DNA of 7,809 bases. Origin: Rhodoferax sp. Its GTDB lineage: Bacteria > Pseudomonadota > Gammaproteobacteria > Burkholderiales > Burkholderiaceae. Every line of letters begins with the position of its first letter. The first letter of the stretch is position 1. Made by a program: the position numbers and the translations under genes. Positions 1 to 6,368 of this stretch are shown here, piece after piece. The notes beneath the pieces were generated by a model. That model worked only from the letters and a program-made list of their open reading frames with translations, was not told the DNA's origin and made no database searches. The stretch lies in contig JAIFMT010000052.1 of the NCBI GenBank assembly GCA_020048295.1, positions 1 to 7,809 on the forward strand. The letters are read 5' to 3'.

Positions 1-221
1 AGACGGTGCTGGAGCAGCGCTGTTACCTGTGCCACGGCGCAGCGCTGCAGTCCAAAGGCATCCGGCTGGATTCGCCACAGCTTGTCAAGCAACATGCGGC
101 CAATATTTACCAGCAGGTGGTGGTGAGCAAAATCATGCCGATGAGCAACACCACCCGCATCACGGCGGCCGAGCGCCAGCTGATCGCGGCATGGTTTGAG
201 TCGGGTGCGGGGGTGGACTGA
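1..221 (+). CDS. puuD: C-terminal fragment of probable urate hydroxylase PuuD (cytochrome c domain)
   Basis: This is a 3' fragment; the reading frame is open to the window edge (first full codon at 3), so the true start lies outside. The visible 72 or so residues form a small c-type cytochrome domain: a CYLCH haem-attachment motif (CxxCH) at 21-35 and, about 34 residues later, an MPM segment (135-143) that can supply the axial methionine. The pattern, with RLDSPQLVKQHA after the haem site and ITAAERQLIAAWFESGA at the end, matches what I recall of the C-terminal cytochrome domain of PuuD. PuuD is a membrane-integrated enzyme that oxidises urate to 5-hydroxyisourate and passes electrons to the respiratory chain through this domain. 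The N-terminal membrane domain is not in the window, so another membrane protein with a fused cytochrome tail is possible. It ends at TGA 219-221, converging on the TctC-like gene 27 bases away. Confidence 0.75.
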   Translation, partial: TVLEQRCYLCHGAALQSKGIRLDSPQLVKQHAANIYQQVVVSKIMPMSNTTRITAAERQLIAAWFESGAGVD

Positions 222-248
222 TGTGAAGGGAGCTGGTCCCTGGCCCGC

Positions 249-1220
249 TCAATCCACCTTGGCACCCGAAGCCTTGACCACGGCTTCGTACTTGGCGCGC
301 TCAGCGGCCATCAGCGCGCCAAAGGCTTCGGGCGAGGTCGGCACCGGCTCAGCCAGCAGCGTGGCAAAGCGGGTTTTTGTCTCGGGCGCGTTGAGTGCCG
401 CAACAAACGCCTGATTGAGTTTGGCAATGGTGTCTTTGGGCGTGGCCGCTGGTGCCACCAGGCCCCACCAGGTATCGACAGAAAAACCTTTCAGCGTGTC
501 GGCCACCGGCGGCACGCCCGGCAGGGCATTGACGCTGTTCAGGGTGGTGACTGCCAAGGCTTTGAGTTTGCCCGATTTGATGTTGGGCGAAGCGGTGGCC
601 AGGTTGTCAAAGTTGAAATCGACCTGGCCGCCCAGCAGCGCCAGCTGCGCCGGGTTGCCGCCGTTGTACGGAATGTGAACGGCAAAAATGCCGGCATCTT
701 TCTTGAACAGTTCACCCGCCAGGTGGCCGGCGCTGCCGTTGCCGCCGCTGGCGTAGTTGAGTTTGCCGGGGTTGGCTTTGGCGTAGGCGATCAGGTCTTT
801 CACGCTGTTGATTTTCAGGCGCGCAGCGGTCTCTGAATTCATCACCAGCACATTGGGCACGCGCACCATCTGCGTGATGGGGGCAAAGTCGGTGGCGGCG
901 TTGTACGGCATTTTGCTGTACAGCCAGGGGTTCACTGCATGGGTGGCAGTGGCGGCAATGCCGATGGTCAGGCCGTCGGGGGCGGCTTTGGCCACCGCAT
1001 CGGCACCAATGTTGCCACCGGCACCGGGTTTGTTTTCAACAATCACCGTGCCCAGCGTGTCCTTGACCCGCTCGGCCAGTGCGCGGGCGGTGATGTCGAG
1101 CGGGCCGCCCGGGGCGTAGGGCACGATCAGGCGAATGGGCTTGTTTTGCGCCAGCGCCAGTGGCGACACGGCGGCAGCGGCCAGCGAAAGGGTGGCGAGT
1201 ATGAAAGATTTGCGTTGCAT
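249..1220 (-). CDS. Bug/TctC-family periplasmic solute-binding protein (tripartite tricarboxylate transporter type)
   Basis: This 323-residue protein is the usual length for the Bug (Bordetella uptake gene)/TctC family. Residues 1-24 are a signal peptide (basic MQRK, hydrophobic core, cleavage after LALA). The mature protein opens with the family pattern: IRLIVPYAPGGPLDITARALAE (about 29-50), with the ligand-pocket aspartate at about 42, then VENKPGAGGNIGADAVA (61-77). Later family hallmarks are YASGGNGSAGHLAGELF (156-172), VHIPYNGG (181-188) and GLVAPAATPKDTIAKLN (253-269). Such proteins bind carboxylates or related small anions in the periplasm; the ligand cannot be read from the sequence. 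The start ATG (complement of 1218-1220) has a good ribosome binding site, AAGGA, at 1226-1230, 5 bases upstream. It lies 20 bases after the flavin reductase stop on the same strand, so the two are probably co-transcribed. No TctA/TctB membrane genes are next to it, which is common for Bug proteins in Burkholderiales. Confidence 0.93.
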   Translation of the reverse strand: MQRKSFILATLSLAAAAVSPLALAQNKPIRLIVPYAPGGPLDITARALAERVKDTLGTVIVENKPGAGGNIGADAVAKAAPDGLTIGIAATATHAVNPWLYSKMPYNAATDFAPITQMVRVPNVLVMNSETAARLKINSVKDLIAYAKANPGKLNYASGGNGSAGHLAGELFKKDAGIFAVHIPYNGGNPAQLALLGGQVDFNFDNLATASPNIKSGKLKALAVTTLNSVNALPGVPPVADTLKGFSVDTWWGLVAPAATPKDTIAKLNQAFVAALNAPETKTRFATLLAEPVPTSPEAFGALMAAERAKYEAVVKASGAKVD

Positions 1221-1240
1221 AAAAGTCCTTGGGTTAAAAA

Positions 1241-2302
1241 TCAGCGTGTGCCTGGCGCGGCCTTGTCGGCCTCTGAGGTAAAGGCATCGGCAAAAAAATC
1301 ATCGTCGGGCAGGCCGGCGGCGCGGTAGTCGCGTTGCGCCGACTCCACCACCACCGGTGCGCCGCAGGCATACACCTGGTAGCCCGACAGGTCAGCTTGG
1401 TCTTGCAATACCGCCAGATGCACCAAGCCGGTACGGCCCTGCCAGGCGTCTTCGGGCAGCGCATCGGACACCACCGGCACATAGCGCAGGCTGGGCATTT
1501 CAAGCAGTTTGGCCTGCACCCAGTCGTCCATGTACAGGTCAGACGGTCGCCGACCACCCCAATACAGGGTCACCGGCCGCGTGATGCCCTTGAATTGCAT
1601 GTCTTCGATCAGTGCCTTGACCGGGGCAAAACCGGTGCCCGAGGCCAGAAGAATGATTGGCTTGGTGCTACCGCTGCGCAGGTAAAAGCTGCCGTAGGGG
1701 CCTTCGATGCGCAAAATGTCGCGCTCTTTCATCGCGCCAAATACCTGGTCAGTAAATTTGCCGCCCGGCATGTGCCGAATGTGCAACTCCAGCCCGTTGG
1801 CCAGCAGGTGCGGTGCACTGGCCATCGAATAGCTGCGGCGCAGGCCACCGGCCAGCAAAAATTCAATGTACTGCCCGGCGTGGTATTGCAGCGGCTCACC
1901 CGCTGGCAATTGCAACAGCAGGCGCATCACATCGGGCGATTTGCGTTCCATCAGGCTGACCCGGGTCGGCATCTTTTTGGGGGCAAAAGCGCCCTCGGTG
2001 GTGACCTGGCGAGACTCCAGCACCACGTCGCTGGTGGCGCTGGCGCAACAGGTCAGCACCATGCCCTGCGCCTCCTCCTCCGCGCTCAAGGCCTTGCTCT
2101 GGTGCGCACTGTGGCTGACCGTGCCGCTGAGCTTTTTGCATTTGCACGAGCCGCAGGCGCCATCCTTGCAGCCGTAAGGCAGGTTGATACCATGGCGAAT
2201 GCCTGCGCTGAGGATGGTTTCGGCGGCCGAAGCGTCAAAGCAGCGTCCGCTGGGCTCCAGCGTGATGCGGAAATAGGCGGGGGCGCTGACTAGGCTGCTC
2301 AT
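1241..2302 (-). CDS. [2Fe-2S] ferredoxin-type NAD(P)H-flavin reductase (CDP-6-deoxy-delta-3,4-glucoseen reductase-like)
   Basis: The 353-residue cytoplasmic protein has three modules. Residues about 10-95 are a plant-type [2Fe-2S] ferredoxin with cysteines C45, C50, C53 and C85 (C86 adjacent). Residues about 110-205 are an FAD-binding barrel with the flavin motif RSYS (156-159) and GPYGSF (201-206). Residues about 213-335 are an NAD(P)-binding domain with SGTGFAPVKA (221-230) and the C-terminal YACGAP (311-316), whose C313 is the usual cysteine near the flavin. This layout passes electrons from NAD(P)H through FAD and the iron-sulfur centre to a partner. Close relatives are commonly annotated CDP-6-deoxy-delta-3,4-glucoseen reductase (AscD), but there are no deoxysugar genes here, so that substrate is doubtful; a general ferredoxin reductase or oxygenase reductase component is equally possible. 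The start ATG at 2302 has AGGAT (2312-2316, minus strand) about 9 bases upstream. It appears to lead an operon with the TctC-like gene. The tail after about residue 343 is unconserved in appearance. Confidence 0.88.
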   Translation of the reverse strand: MSSLVSAPAYFRITLEPSGRCFDASAAETILSAGIRHGINLPYGCKDGACGSCKCKKLSGTVSHSAHQSKALSAEEEAQGMVLTCCASATSDVVLESRQVTTEGAFAPKKMPTRVSLMERKSPDVMRLLLQLPAGEPLQYHAGQYIEFLLAGGLRRSYSMASAPHLLANGLELHIRHMPGGKFTDQVFGAMKERDILRIEGPYGSFYLRSGSTKPIILLASGTGFAPVKALIEDMQFKGITRPVTLYWGGRRPSDLYMDDWVQAKLLEMPSLRYVPVVSDALPEDAWQGRTGLVHLAVLQDQADLSGYQVYACGAPVVVESAQRDYRAAGLPDDDFFADAFTSEADKAAPGTR

Positions 2303-2337
2303 GTTGTTTTATCCTGTGGCTTTTGCGACATCTGAAT

Positions 2338-2342
2338 GGGAG
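2338..2342 (+). promoter_or_regulatory. ribosome binding site supporting the TTG start at 2349
   Basis: GGGAG sits 6 bases before TTG 2349. An in-frame stop (TGA 2343-2345) rules out any start further upstream, and no ATG or GTG occurs in frame before the Rossmann motif, so this site decides the start. Confidence 0.6.
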
Positions 2343-2348
2343 TGAATT

Positions 2349-3329
2349 TTGCCTGCAATTTTTCAACCGGCCGGTGTCCGTGCGCGCGCCACGCGCTGCG
2401 GCATCCCCGGCGCATTACCCGCCAGGTTCCGGCGTCAGCGCGTGCTGATCGTGGGTTGCGGTGATGTTGGCTTGCGGGTGGCGTCGCGCCTGCCCGGCCG
2501 CGTTGCCGTATTGGCACTGACCACCAGTGCCGACCGCGCCCCGGCGCTTCGCGCCATTGGCATCACCCCACTGTTGGGCAACCTCGACGATGCCGCGTCG
2601 ATTCACCGGCTGCGCGGTCTGGCCACCCGACTGGTGCATCTGGCACCGCCACCAGGCAACGGACCGCATGACCCGCGCACGCTGGCGCTGACCCGCACGC
2701 TGCGCCGCGCACGCTTGCCGCAGGCGTTGGTGTATGGCTCCACCAGTGGTGTCTATGGTGATTGCGAAGGCGAAATGACTACTGAAATTAGAGCTGTCAG
2801 CGCAAATACAGCAAGGGCTACAAGGCGAATTGATGCTGAAAAAACTGTGCGCGGCTTTGGCCGGGTCAGCGGCGTGCCATGCAGCATTTTGCGTATCCCT
2901 GGCATCTATGCGAACGACCGCGAAGGCGGCACGCCGCGCGCGCGGTTGCTGCGTGGCACGCCAGTGCTGCAAGCCGCAGACGACGTTTATACCAACCACA
3001 TCCATGCCAACGACCTGGCGCGCGCCTGCCTGGCGGCGCTGTGGCGGCCCCGGCCGGGCCGTATCTACAACGTCAATGACGACACCTGCCTGAAGATGGG
3101 CGACTACTTTGATTTTGCGGCTGATCTTTACGGCCTGCCCCGCCCACCGCGCATTTCACGCAGCCAAGCGGCGCAAACCTTGCCGGCGATGCAACTGAGC
3201 TTCATGGGGGAGTCGCGCCGGCTGGACAACCGACGCATGAAGTCCGAGCTGCGCCTGCGCCTGCACTATCCCACAGTGCGCGAGGGTCTGGCTGCTGCTG
3301 CCAGTGGCGGCGCCTTGTTTGCTGCATAA
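2349..3329 (+). CDS. SDR/NAD-dependent epimerase family oxidoreductase, YeeZ-like
   Basis: The 326-residue protein has an N-terminal Rossmann fold: RVLIVGCGDVGLRVA at 31-45 gives the GxGxxG dinucleotide motif (G36, G38, G41). STSGVYGDC (131-139) is the characteristic strand with serine/threonine and Y136, followed by DAE (162-164), ILRIPGIYA (180-188), TNHIHANDLARA (215-226) and YNVNDD (240-245). These match the extended/atypical SDR group containing E. coli YeeZ, whose substrate is unknown. The first 30 residues (many Arg, Ala and Pro) precede the fold and look like a variable extension. It starts at TTG with a good ribosome binding site. It is divergent from the flavin reductase, with only 46 bases between them, so any promoters must overlap. 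Codons for residues 142-166 are unusually AT-rich (see the separate entry), but the frame is intact and the family-like residues T154, R156, R159, R160 and D162-A163-E164 remain. Catalysis and substrate are not predictable from the sequence. Confidence 0.85.
   Translation: MPAIFQPAGVRARATRCGIPGALPARFRRQRVLIVGCGDVGLRVASRLPGRVAVLALTTSADRAPALRAIGITPLLGNLDDAASIHRLRGLATRLVHLAPPPGNGPHDPRTLALTRTLRRARLPQALVYGSTSGVYGDCEGEMTTEIRAVSANTARATRRIDAEKTVRGFGRVSGVPCSILRIPGIYANDREGGTPRARLLRGTPVLQAADDVYTNHIHANDLARACLAALWRPRPGRIYNVNDDTCLKMGDYFDFAADLYGLPRPPRISRSQAAQTLPAMQLSFMGESRRLDNRRMKSELRLRLHYPTVREGLAAAASGGALFAA
2772..2846 (+). other. AT-rich rare-codon patch inside the SDR gene, resembling an interspersed repeat
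   Basis: About 42% G+C by hand count over 2772-2845, while the flanking gene is visibly much more GC-rich. It holds AGA and two AGG arginine codons (2790, 2814, 2823), two ACA and two ATT codons, and A-runs, whereas the flanking sequence mostly uses CGN arginine codons. The core agctgtcagcgc (2792-2803) followed by agcaagggctacaaggc (2810-2826) looks, from memory, like a short intergenic repeat scattered in Comamonadaceae genomes. It has no inverted termini or target duplication that I can see and keeps the reading frame. Confidence 0.4.
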
Positions 3330-3334
3330 GGCGC
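3310..3334 (+). other. perfect 7-bp inverted repeat spanning the SDR stop codon
   Basis: GCGCCTT (3310-3316) and AAGGCGC (3328-3334) can form a 7-bp stem with an 11-base loop, enclosing the end of the SDR gene and its TAA (3327-3329). On the plus strand it is followed by five A, not T, so it is not a standard intrinsic terminator. It could slow the polymerase or protect the 3' end. Chance is possible in GC-rich DNA. The rest of the 3330-3458 gap shows only a weak possible -10 (TATGCT, 3375-3380) without a convincing -35. Confidence 0.3.
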
Positions 3335-3446
3335 AAAAATCAACCCGCGGCACATGACTGGATGCGCACCAAAATATGCTGAAATGGCTGGATAACGATG
3401 TCAACAAGAGTTGCCATGGCCCGAATGTGCCGAGGCAGGCGTGTTT

Positions 3447-3453
3447 AAAGGAG
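3447..3453 (+). promoter_or_regulatory. ribosome binding site fixing the binding-protein start at ATG 3459
   Basis: AAAGGAG lies 5 bases before ATG 3459. It supports this start over the in-frame TTG at 3411, which would add 16 residues ahead of the twin-arginine signal and has no comparable site. Confidence 0.75.
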
Positions 3454-3458
3454 TGCCG

Positions 3459-4427
3459 ATGAATGCCAGCAGGCGTCAGGTTTTGTCCAGCGTGGCCATG
3501 CTCATGGCCGCTTTGACAGCGCTGCCAGGTTGCACGCGCCGGGCCCCATTTCGCATCGCGGGCCACCCTTGGCCAGGGTATGAGCCGCTATTTTTTGCCG
3601 AGTCCCAGCAGCTGCTGCCCGCGCAAGTGACGCTGGTACATTTCCCGACCATCAAGGCCTCGATCGACGCGCTCAGGGATGGCCGCACCGATGCCGCCAT
3701 GCTAACCCTGGACGAGGTGTTGTCGCTGCAAGCCGCAGGCCTGGCATTGCAGGTGGTGCTGGTGATGGATGTGTCGAAAGGGGCGGATGCCATTGTCGTC
3801 AAACCGCAGTTTCAGACCTTGACCCAGCTGCGCGGCCAGCGCATCGGACTCGAACCCAGCACACTGGGTGAGCTGATGCTGTCGATGGTGCTGGAAAGGG
3901 CCGGGATGCAACGCCAGGAAATCAAGCCTGTCATGTTGCCCTACGAAGTGCAGGAAGCCGCGTTTGCGGCCAACCAGGTGGATGCGCTGATCACCTATGA
4001 GCCGGTGGTTGGCCGGCTGATGGCTGCGGGCGGGAGCCGGCTGCTGTCCACCCGTGAGCTGCCAGACGCGGTTTTTGATGTGCTGGCGGTCAAGACCGAG
4101 CTGGCCAAAAACTATACCGACGCCTTGCAGCAAACCCTGCGTGGCCACTTCTTGGCGTTGCAACAATTGCGGCGCAACCCATGGGACACGGCCTACCGAA
4201 TGGTGGCGCATGCCGGGGTGTCTGCCGAAGAGCTGGTGGCATCGTTTCGTGGCCTGGAGCTTCCCGACCTGGTGGCCAACCAGAGTTACCTGAGTTCTGA
4301 TAACGGCCATTTGCCGGCGATCGTCAACAAACTCTCCAAAATCATGGTGGCTGCGGGCACCCTGCCACGGCCCGCCGATGCCACGCAGCTGTTCACCGAT
4401 GCCTACCTGCCCAGGAGCCTGGCTTGA
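3459..4427 (+). CDS. NMT1/SsuA-like ABC-type substrate-binding lipoprotein, Tat-type signal
   Basis: From ATG 3459 the protein has 322 residues. Its N-terminus has a twin-arginine-like SRRQVL (4-9), a hydrophobic stretch and a lipobox-like LPGC with C25, suggesting Tat export and lipid anchoring. The mature part fits the nitrate/sulfonate/taurine/thiamine-precursor binding family (type 2 periplasmic fold). It has GHPWPGYEPLFFAE (35-48), FPTIKASIDALRDGRTDAA (62-80), DVSKGADAIVV (104-114), LRGQRIGLEPSTLGELML (124-141) and VDALITYEPVVGRLM (174-188). A ligand cannot be named. No ABC permease or ATPase follows. Instead the stop overlaps the start of a sensor kinase by 4 bases (TTGA, 4424-4427), so the two products are probably made together and this protein may present a ligand to the kinase rather than feed a transporter. 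An unlinked transporter using it remains possible. Confidence 0.88.
   Translation: MNASRRQVLSSVAMLMAALTALPGCTRRAPFRIAGHPWPGYEPLFFAESQQLLPAQVTLVHFPTIKASIDALRDGRTDAAMLTLDEVLSLQAAGLALQVVLVMDVSKGADAIVVKPQFQTLTQLRGQRIGLEPSTLGELMLSMVLERAGMQRQEIKPVMLPYEVQEAAFAANQVDALITYEPVVGRLMAAGGSRLLSTRELPDAVFDVLAVKTELAKNYTDALQQTLRGHFLALQQLRRNPWDTAYRMVAHAGVSAEELVASFRGLELPDLVANQSYLSSDNGHLPAIVNKLSKIMVAAGTLPRPADATQLFTDAYLPRSLA
4413..4417 (+). promoter_or_regulatory. ribosome binding site for the TTG start of the sensor kinase
   Basis: AGGAG lies 6 bases before TTG 4424, inside the end of the binding-protein gene. It supports the TTG start that overlaps the preceding TGA stop and gives a proper signal peptide (MSWRWLGWWLLLLC). 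Confidence 0.65.
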
Positions 4428-6292
4428 GTTGGCGCTGGCTGGGCTGGTGGCTGCTGCTGCTGTGCATGCCGCTGTGTGCGAAAGAGACGCTGACCATCGG
4501 CGTGCTGGCCGTTCGCGGTGAGGCGAAAACCTCGGCGCAATGGCAGCCGCTGGCGCTCTACCTCAACGCCGCCGTTCCCGAATATGCGGTGGCGGTGAAG
4601 GCGCTTGATTTGCTGCATCTGCGCGAAGCCGTGCGCCAGTCACAGGTGGACCTGGTCATCACCGAACCCGCAGAATATGTACGCATGACGCACGAAAGCG
4701 GCTTGTCATCGCCGCTGGCGACCTTGCTCACCAGCTACCAGGGCAAGCCAGTGCGGGTGCTGGGCGGCACCATTCTGGCGCAGGCTGGGTCAGGAGATTG
4801 GCGCTCGCTGGCAGATCTGAGTGGCAAGAGTGTGGCGGTGTCATCGCGCGACATGTTTGCTGGCTACCAGGTGCAGGCGTATGCGCTGCGACAAGCCCAG
4901 GTTGACGTCGGCCCGCTGGTCGAGGTTGGCATGTCGCAAGACGCAGCCGTGGAGGCGCTGCTGACGGGCAAGACGCAGCTGGCGTTTGTGCGCTCCGGGC
5001 TGCTGGAAAGCCTGGTTCAGGAAGGGCGGGTTGACGCGACACAGCTCAAAGTGGTCAACCCGCAGCGCTTTCCGGGTTATCCGTTTGCGGTTTCCACCGC
5101 GCTGTATCCCGAATGGCCGGTGGTGGCGCTGTCACACCTGCGCGATGACACGGCGGCGCGCCTGGCCGGGGCCTTGCTGTCGCTGCCCTACGATGGCGCG
5201 GTGGCGCAGCAAATTGGCATCAAGGGTTTTTCTGTGCCAGCCGACTACGAGCCGGTCAGGGCGCTGATGCGCCACATGCGGTTTGCACCATTTGATGCCG
5301 AAGCCCGTGTGTCGCTGCAGGAGGTGTGGCAAGAGTACCGCGCGCTGATCGTGGTGGTGATGGCTTCGGTGCTGGCGGTGTTGCTGCTGGCGATCCGCTC
5401 CACGCTGCTGAGCCACAAGCTGCGTGATTTGAATGACACGCTGGAGTCACGCATTTCGCAGCGCACCACCGAGCTGGCCAAACGCAATGACGATCTGGCC
5501 CAAACGCTCAACCAGCTGAACCTGACCCGCGACGAACTCGTCGAATCCGCCAAACTGGCGGCGCTGGGGAGCATGGTGGCCGGGCTGGCGCACGAACTCA
5601 ATACCCCGATTGGCAACGGCCTGACGGTGGCCAGCACGCTTGATGGGCGTACCCGCGAATTTAAAAAAGAGCTCGATGCCGGCTTGCGCCGCTCCAAACT
5701 CGATGCGTTTGTTGCGGATGCCGCCCAGGCATGCGATATTCTGCTGCGTAGCCTGGGCAAGGCCGCCACGCTGGTGACCAGCTTCAAGCAGGTCGCCGTC
5801 GATCAGACCAGCGCGCAGCGCAGAAAGTTCAGCTTGATGGCAACTCTCTCGGAGGTCATCCTGACGCAGGGGCCGAGCCTGAAACAATCGGGCTGTCAGG
5901 TTTGTCTGCCCGAAACCGTCACCGATGTCGAGCTTGACAGCTATCCCGGCCCGCTGGGCCAGGTGATGACCAGTCTGATCAGCAATGCCATGCTGCATGG
6001 TTATCGGGACCGCCAGTGTGGCGAAATTCGCGTGCTGGTGGCGCCATGCAAGGATGCCGTCAGGATTGATGTCGTTGACGATGGGGTCGGCATCGCCAGC
6101 AGCGAACTGCCACGCATATTCGAGCCATTTTTTACCACGCAGCTTGGCAAGGGCGGCAGTGGCCTTGGCTTGAGCATTGCGCGCAACCTGGTGGTGGGAC
6201 CGTTGGGTGGAAAAATCAATGTGGTCAGCAACGTGGGCCAAGGAACGGCCTTCACGCTCACATTACCGCTGGTGGCCCCGGTGGCCAATTGA
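4424..6292 (+). CDS. Sensor histidine kinase with PhnD-like periplasmic binding domain (TtrS-like layout)
   Basis: The 622-residue membrane kinase begins at TTG. Residues 1-19 are a signal peptide or first membrane segment. Residues about 21-280 form a PhnD-type (phosphate/phosphonate-binding-like) domain: ETLTIGVLAVRGE, DLVITEPAEYV (76-86), LSGKSVAVSSRDMFAGYQV (132-150), AFVRSGLLESL (187-197) and FPGYPFAVSTALYPEWPVVAL (216-236). A membrane helix follows at about 307-325, then a coiled-coil linker at about 330-378 with no PAS or HAMP evident. The dimerisation/phosphoacceptor box is GLAHELNTPIGN with H390. The ATPase domain has the N-box at N521, DDGVGI (552-557), FEPFF (566-570) and GKGGSGLGLSIA (575-586). 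All residues needed for autophosphorylation appear present. TtrS, the tetrathionate sensor, has the same PhnD-kinase plan, but the ligand here is unknown. No receiver domain is fused and no response regulator is seen nearby. It is translationally coupled to the upstream binding lipoprotein. Confidence 0.92.
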   Translation: MSWRWLGWWLLLLCMPLCAKETLTIGVLAVRGEAKTSAQWQPLALYLNAAVPEYAVAVKALDLLHLREAVRQSQVDLVITEPAEYVRMTHESGLSSPLATLLTSYQGKPVRVLGGTILAQAGSGDWRSLADLSGKSVAVSSRDMFAGYQVQAYALRQAQVDVGPLVEVGMSQDAAVEALLTGKTQLAFVRSGLLESLVQEGRVDATQLKVVNPQRFPGYPFAVSTALYPEWPVVALSHLRDDTAARLAGALLSLPYDGAVAQQIGIKGFSVPADYEPVRALMRHMRFAPFDAEARVSLQEVWQEYRALIVVVMASVLAVLLLAIRSTLLSHKLRDLNDTLESRISQRTTELAKRNDDLAQTLNQLNLTRDELVESAKLAALGSMVAGLAHELNTPIGNGLTVASTLDGRTREFKKELDAGLRRSKLDAFVADAAQACDILLRSLGKAATLVTSFKQVAVDQTSAQRRKFSLMATLSEVILTQGPSLKQSGCQVCLPETVTDVELDSYPGPLGQVMTSLISNAMLHGYRDRQCGEIRVLVAPCKDAVRIDVVDDGVGIASSELPRIFEPFFTTQLGKGGSGLGLSIARNLVVGPLGGKINVVSNVGQGTAFTLTLPLVAPVAN

Positions 6293-6368
6293 AGTACCGC
6301 TGCAACCGGCGGGAATTGTCGCTACCATCGTTGGAAACTTCATAGACGCGCCTTTCATACCGCACAGT

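Noticed and set aside
228..240. Possible terminator hairpin between the convergent genes (GGGA/TCCC, loop of 5)
   Set aside because: Only 4 bp and no T-run on either strand.
1334..2293. 319-codon plus-strand open frame opposite the flavin reductase
   Set aside because: It is antisense to a gene with clear ferredoxin, FAD and NAD motifs. Its translation is rich in His, Gln, Arg and Ala, as expected from a GC-rich shadow frame, and shows no recognisable motif.
3352..3380. Possible promoter before the binding-protein gene (TATGCT with a weak upstream hexamer)
   Set aside because: The -35 match is poor at any normal spacing, so it is mentioned only as a weak candidate.
3413..3420. GCCATGGC palindrome upstream of the binding-protein gene
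   Set aside because: Eight-base palindromes are expected by chance in GC-rich DNA, and no second copy or operator-like pairing is seen.
3411..3458. Upstream TTG start for the binding lipoprotein
   Set aside because: ATG 3459 has a strong AAAGGAG and begins directly before the twin-arginine motif; the extension adds only non-signal sequence.
5447..6241. 264-codon minus-strand open frame opposite the kinase catalytic region
   Set aside because: It is a shadow of the conserved H-box and ATPase coding sequence; no domain, signal or ribosome site supports it.
6177..6368. N-terminal extension of the EAL-HDOD frame
   Set aside because: The first part overlaps the kinase ATPase domain in another frame and is rich in Trp, Arg and Ser, unlike protein. 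The domain begins properly after ATG 6369.
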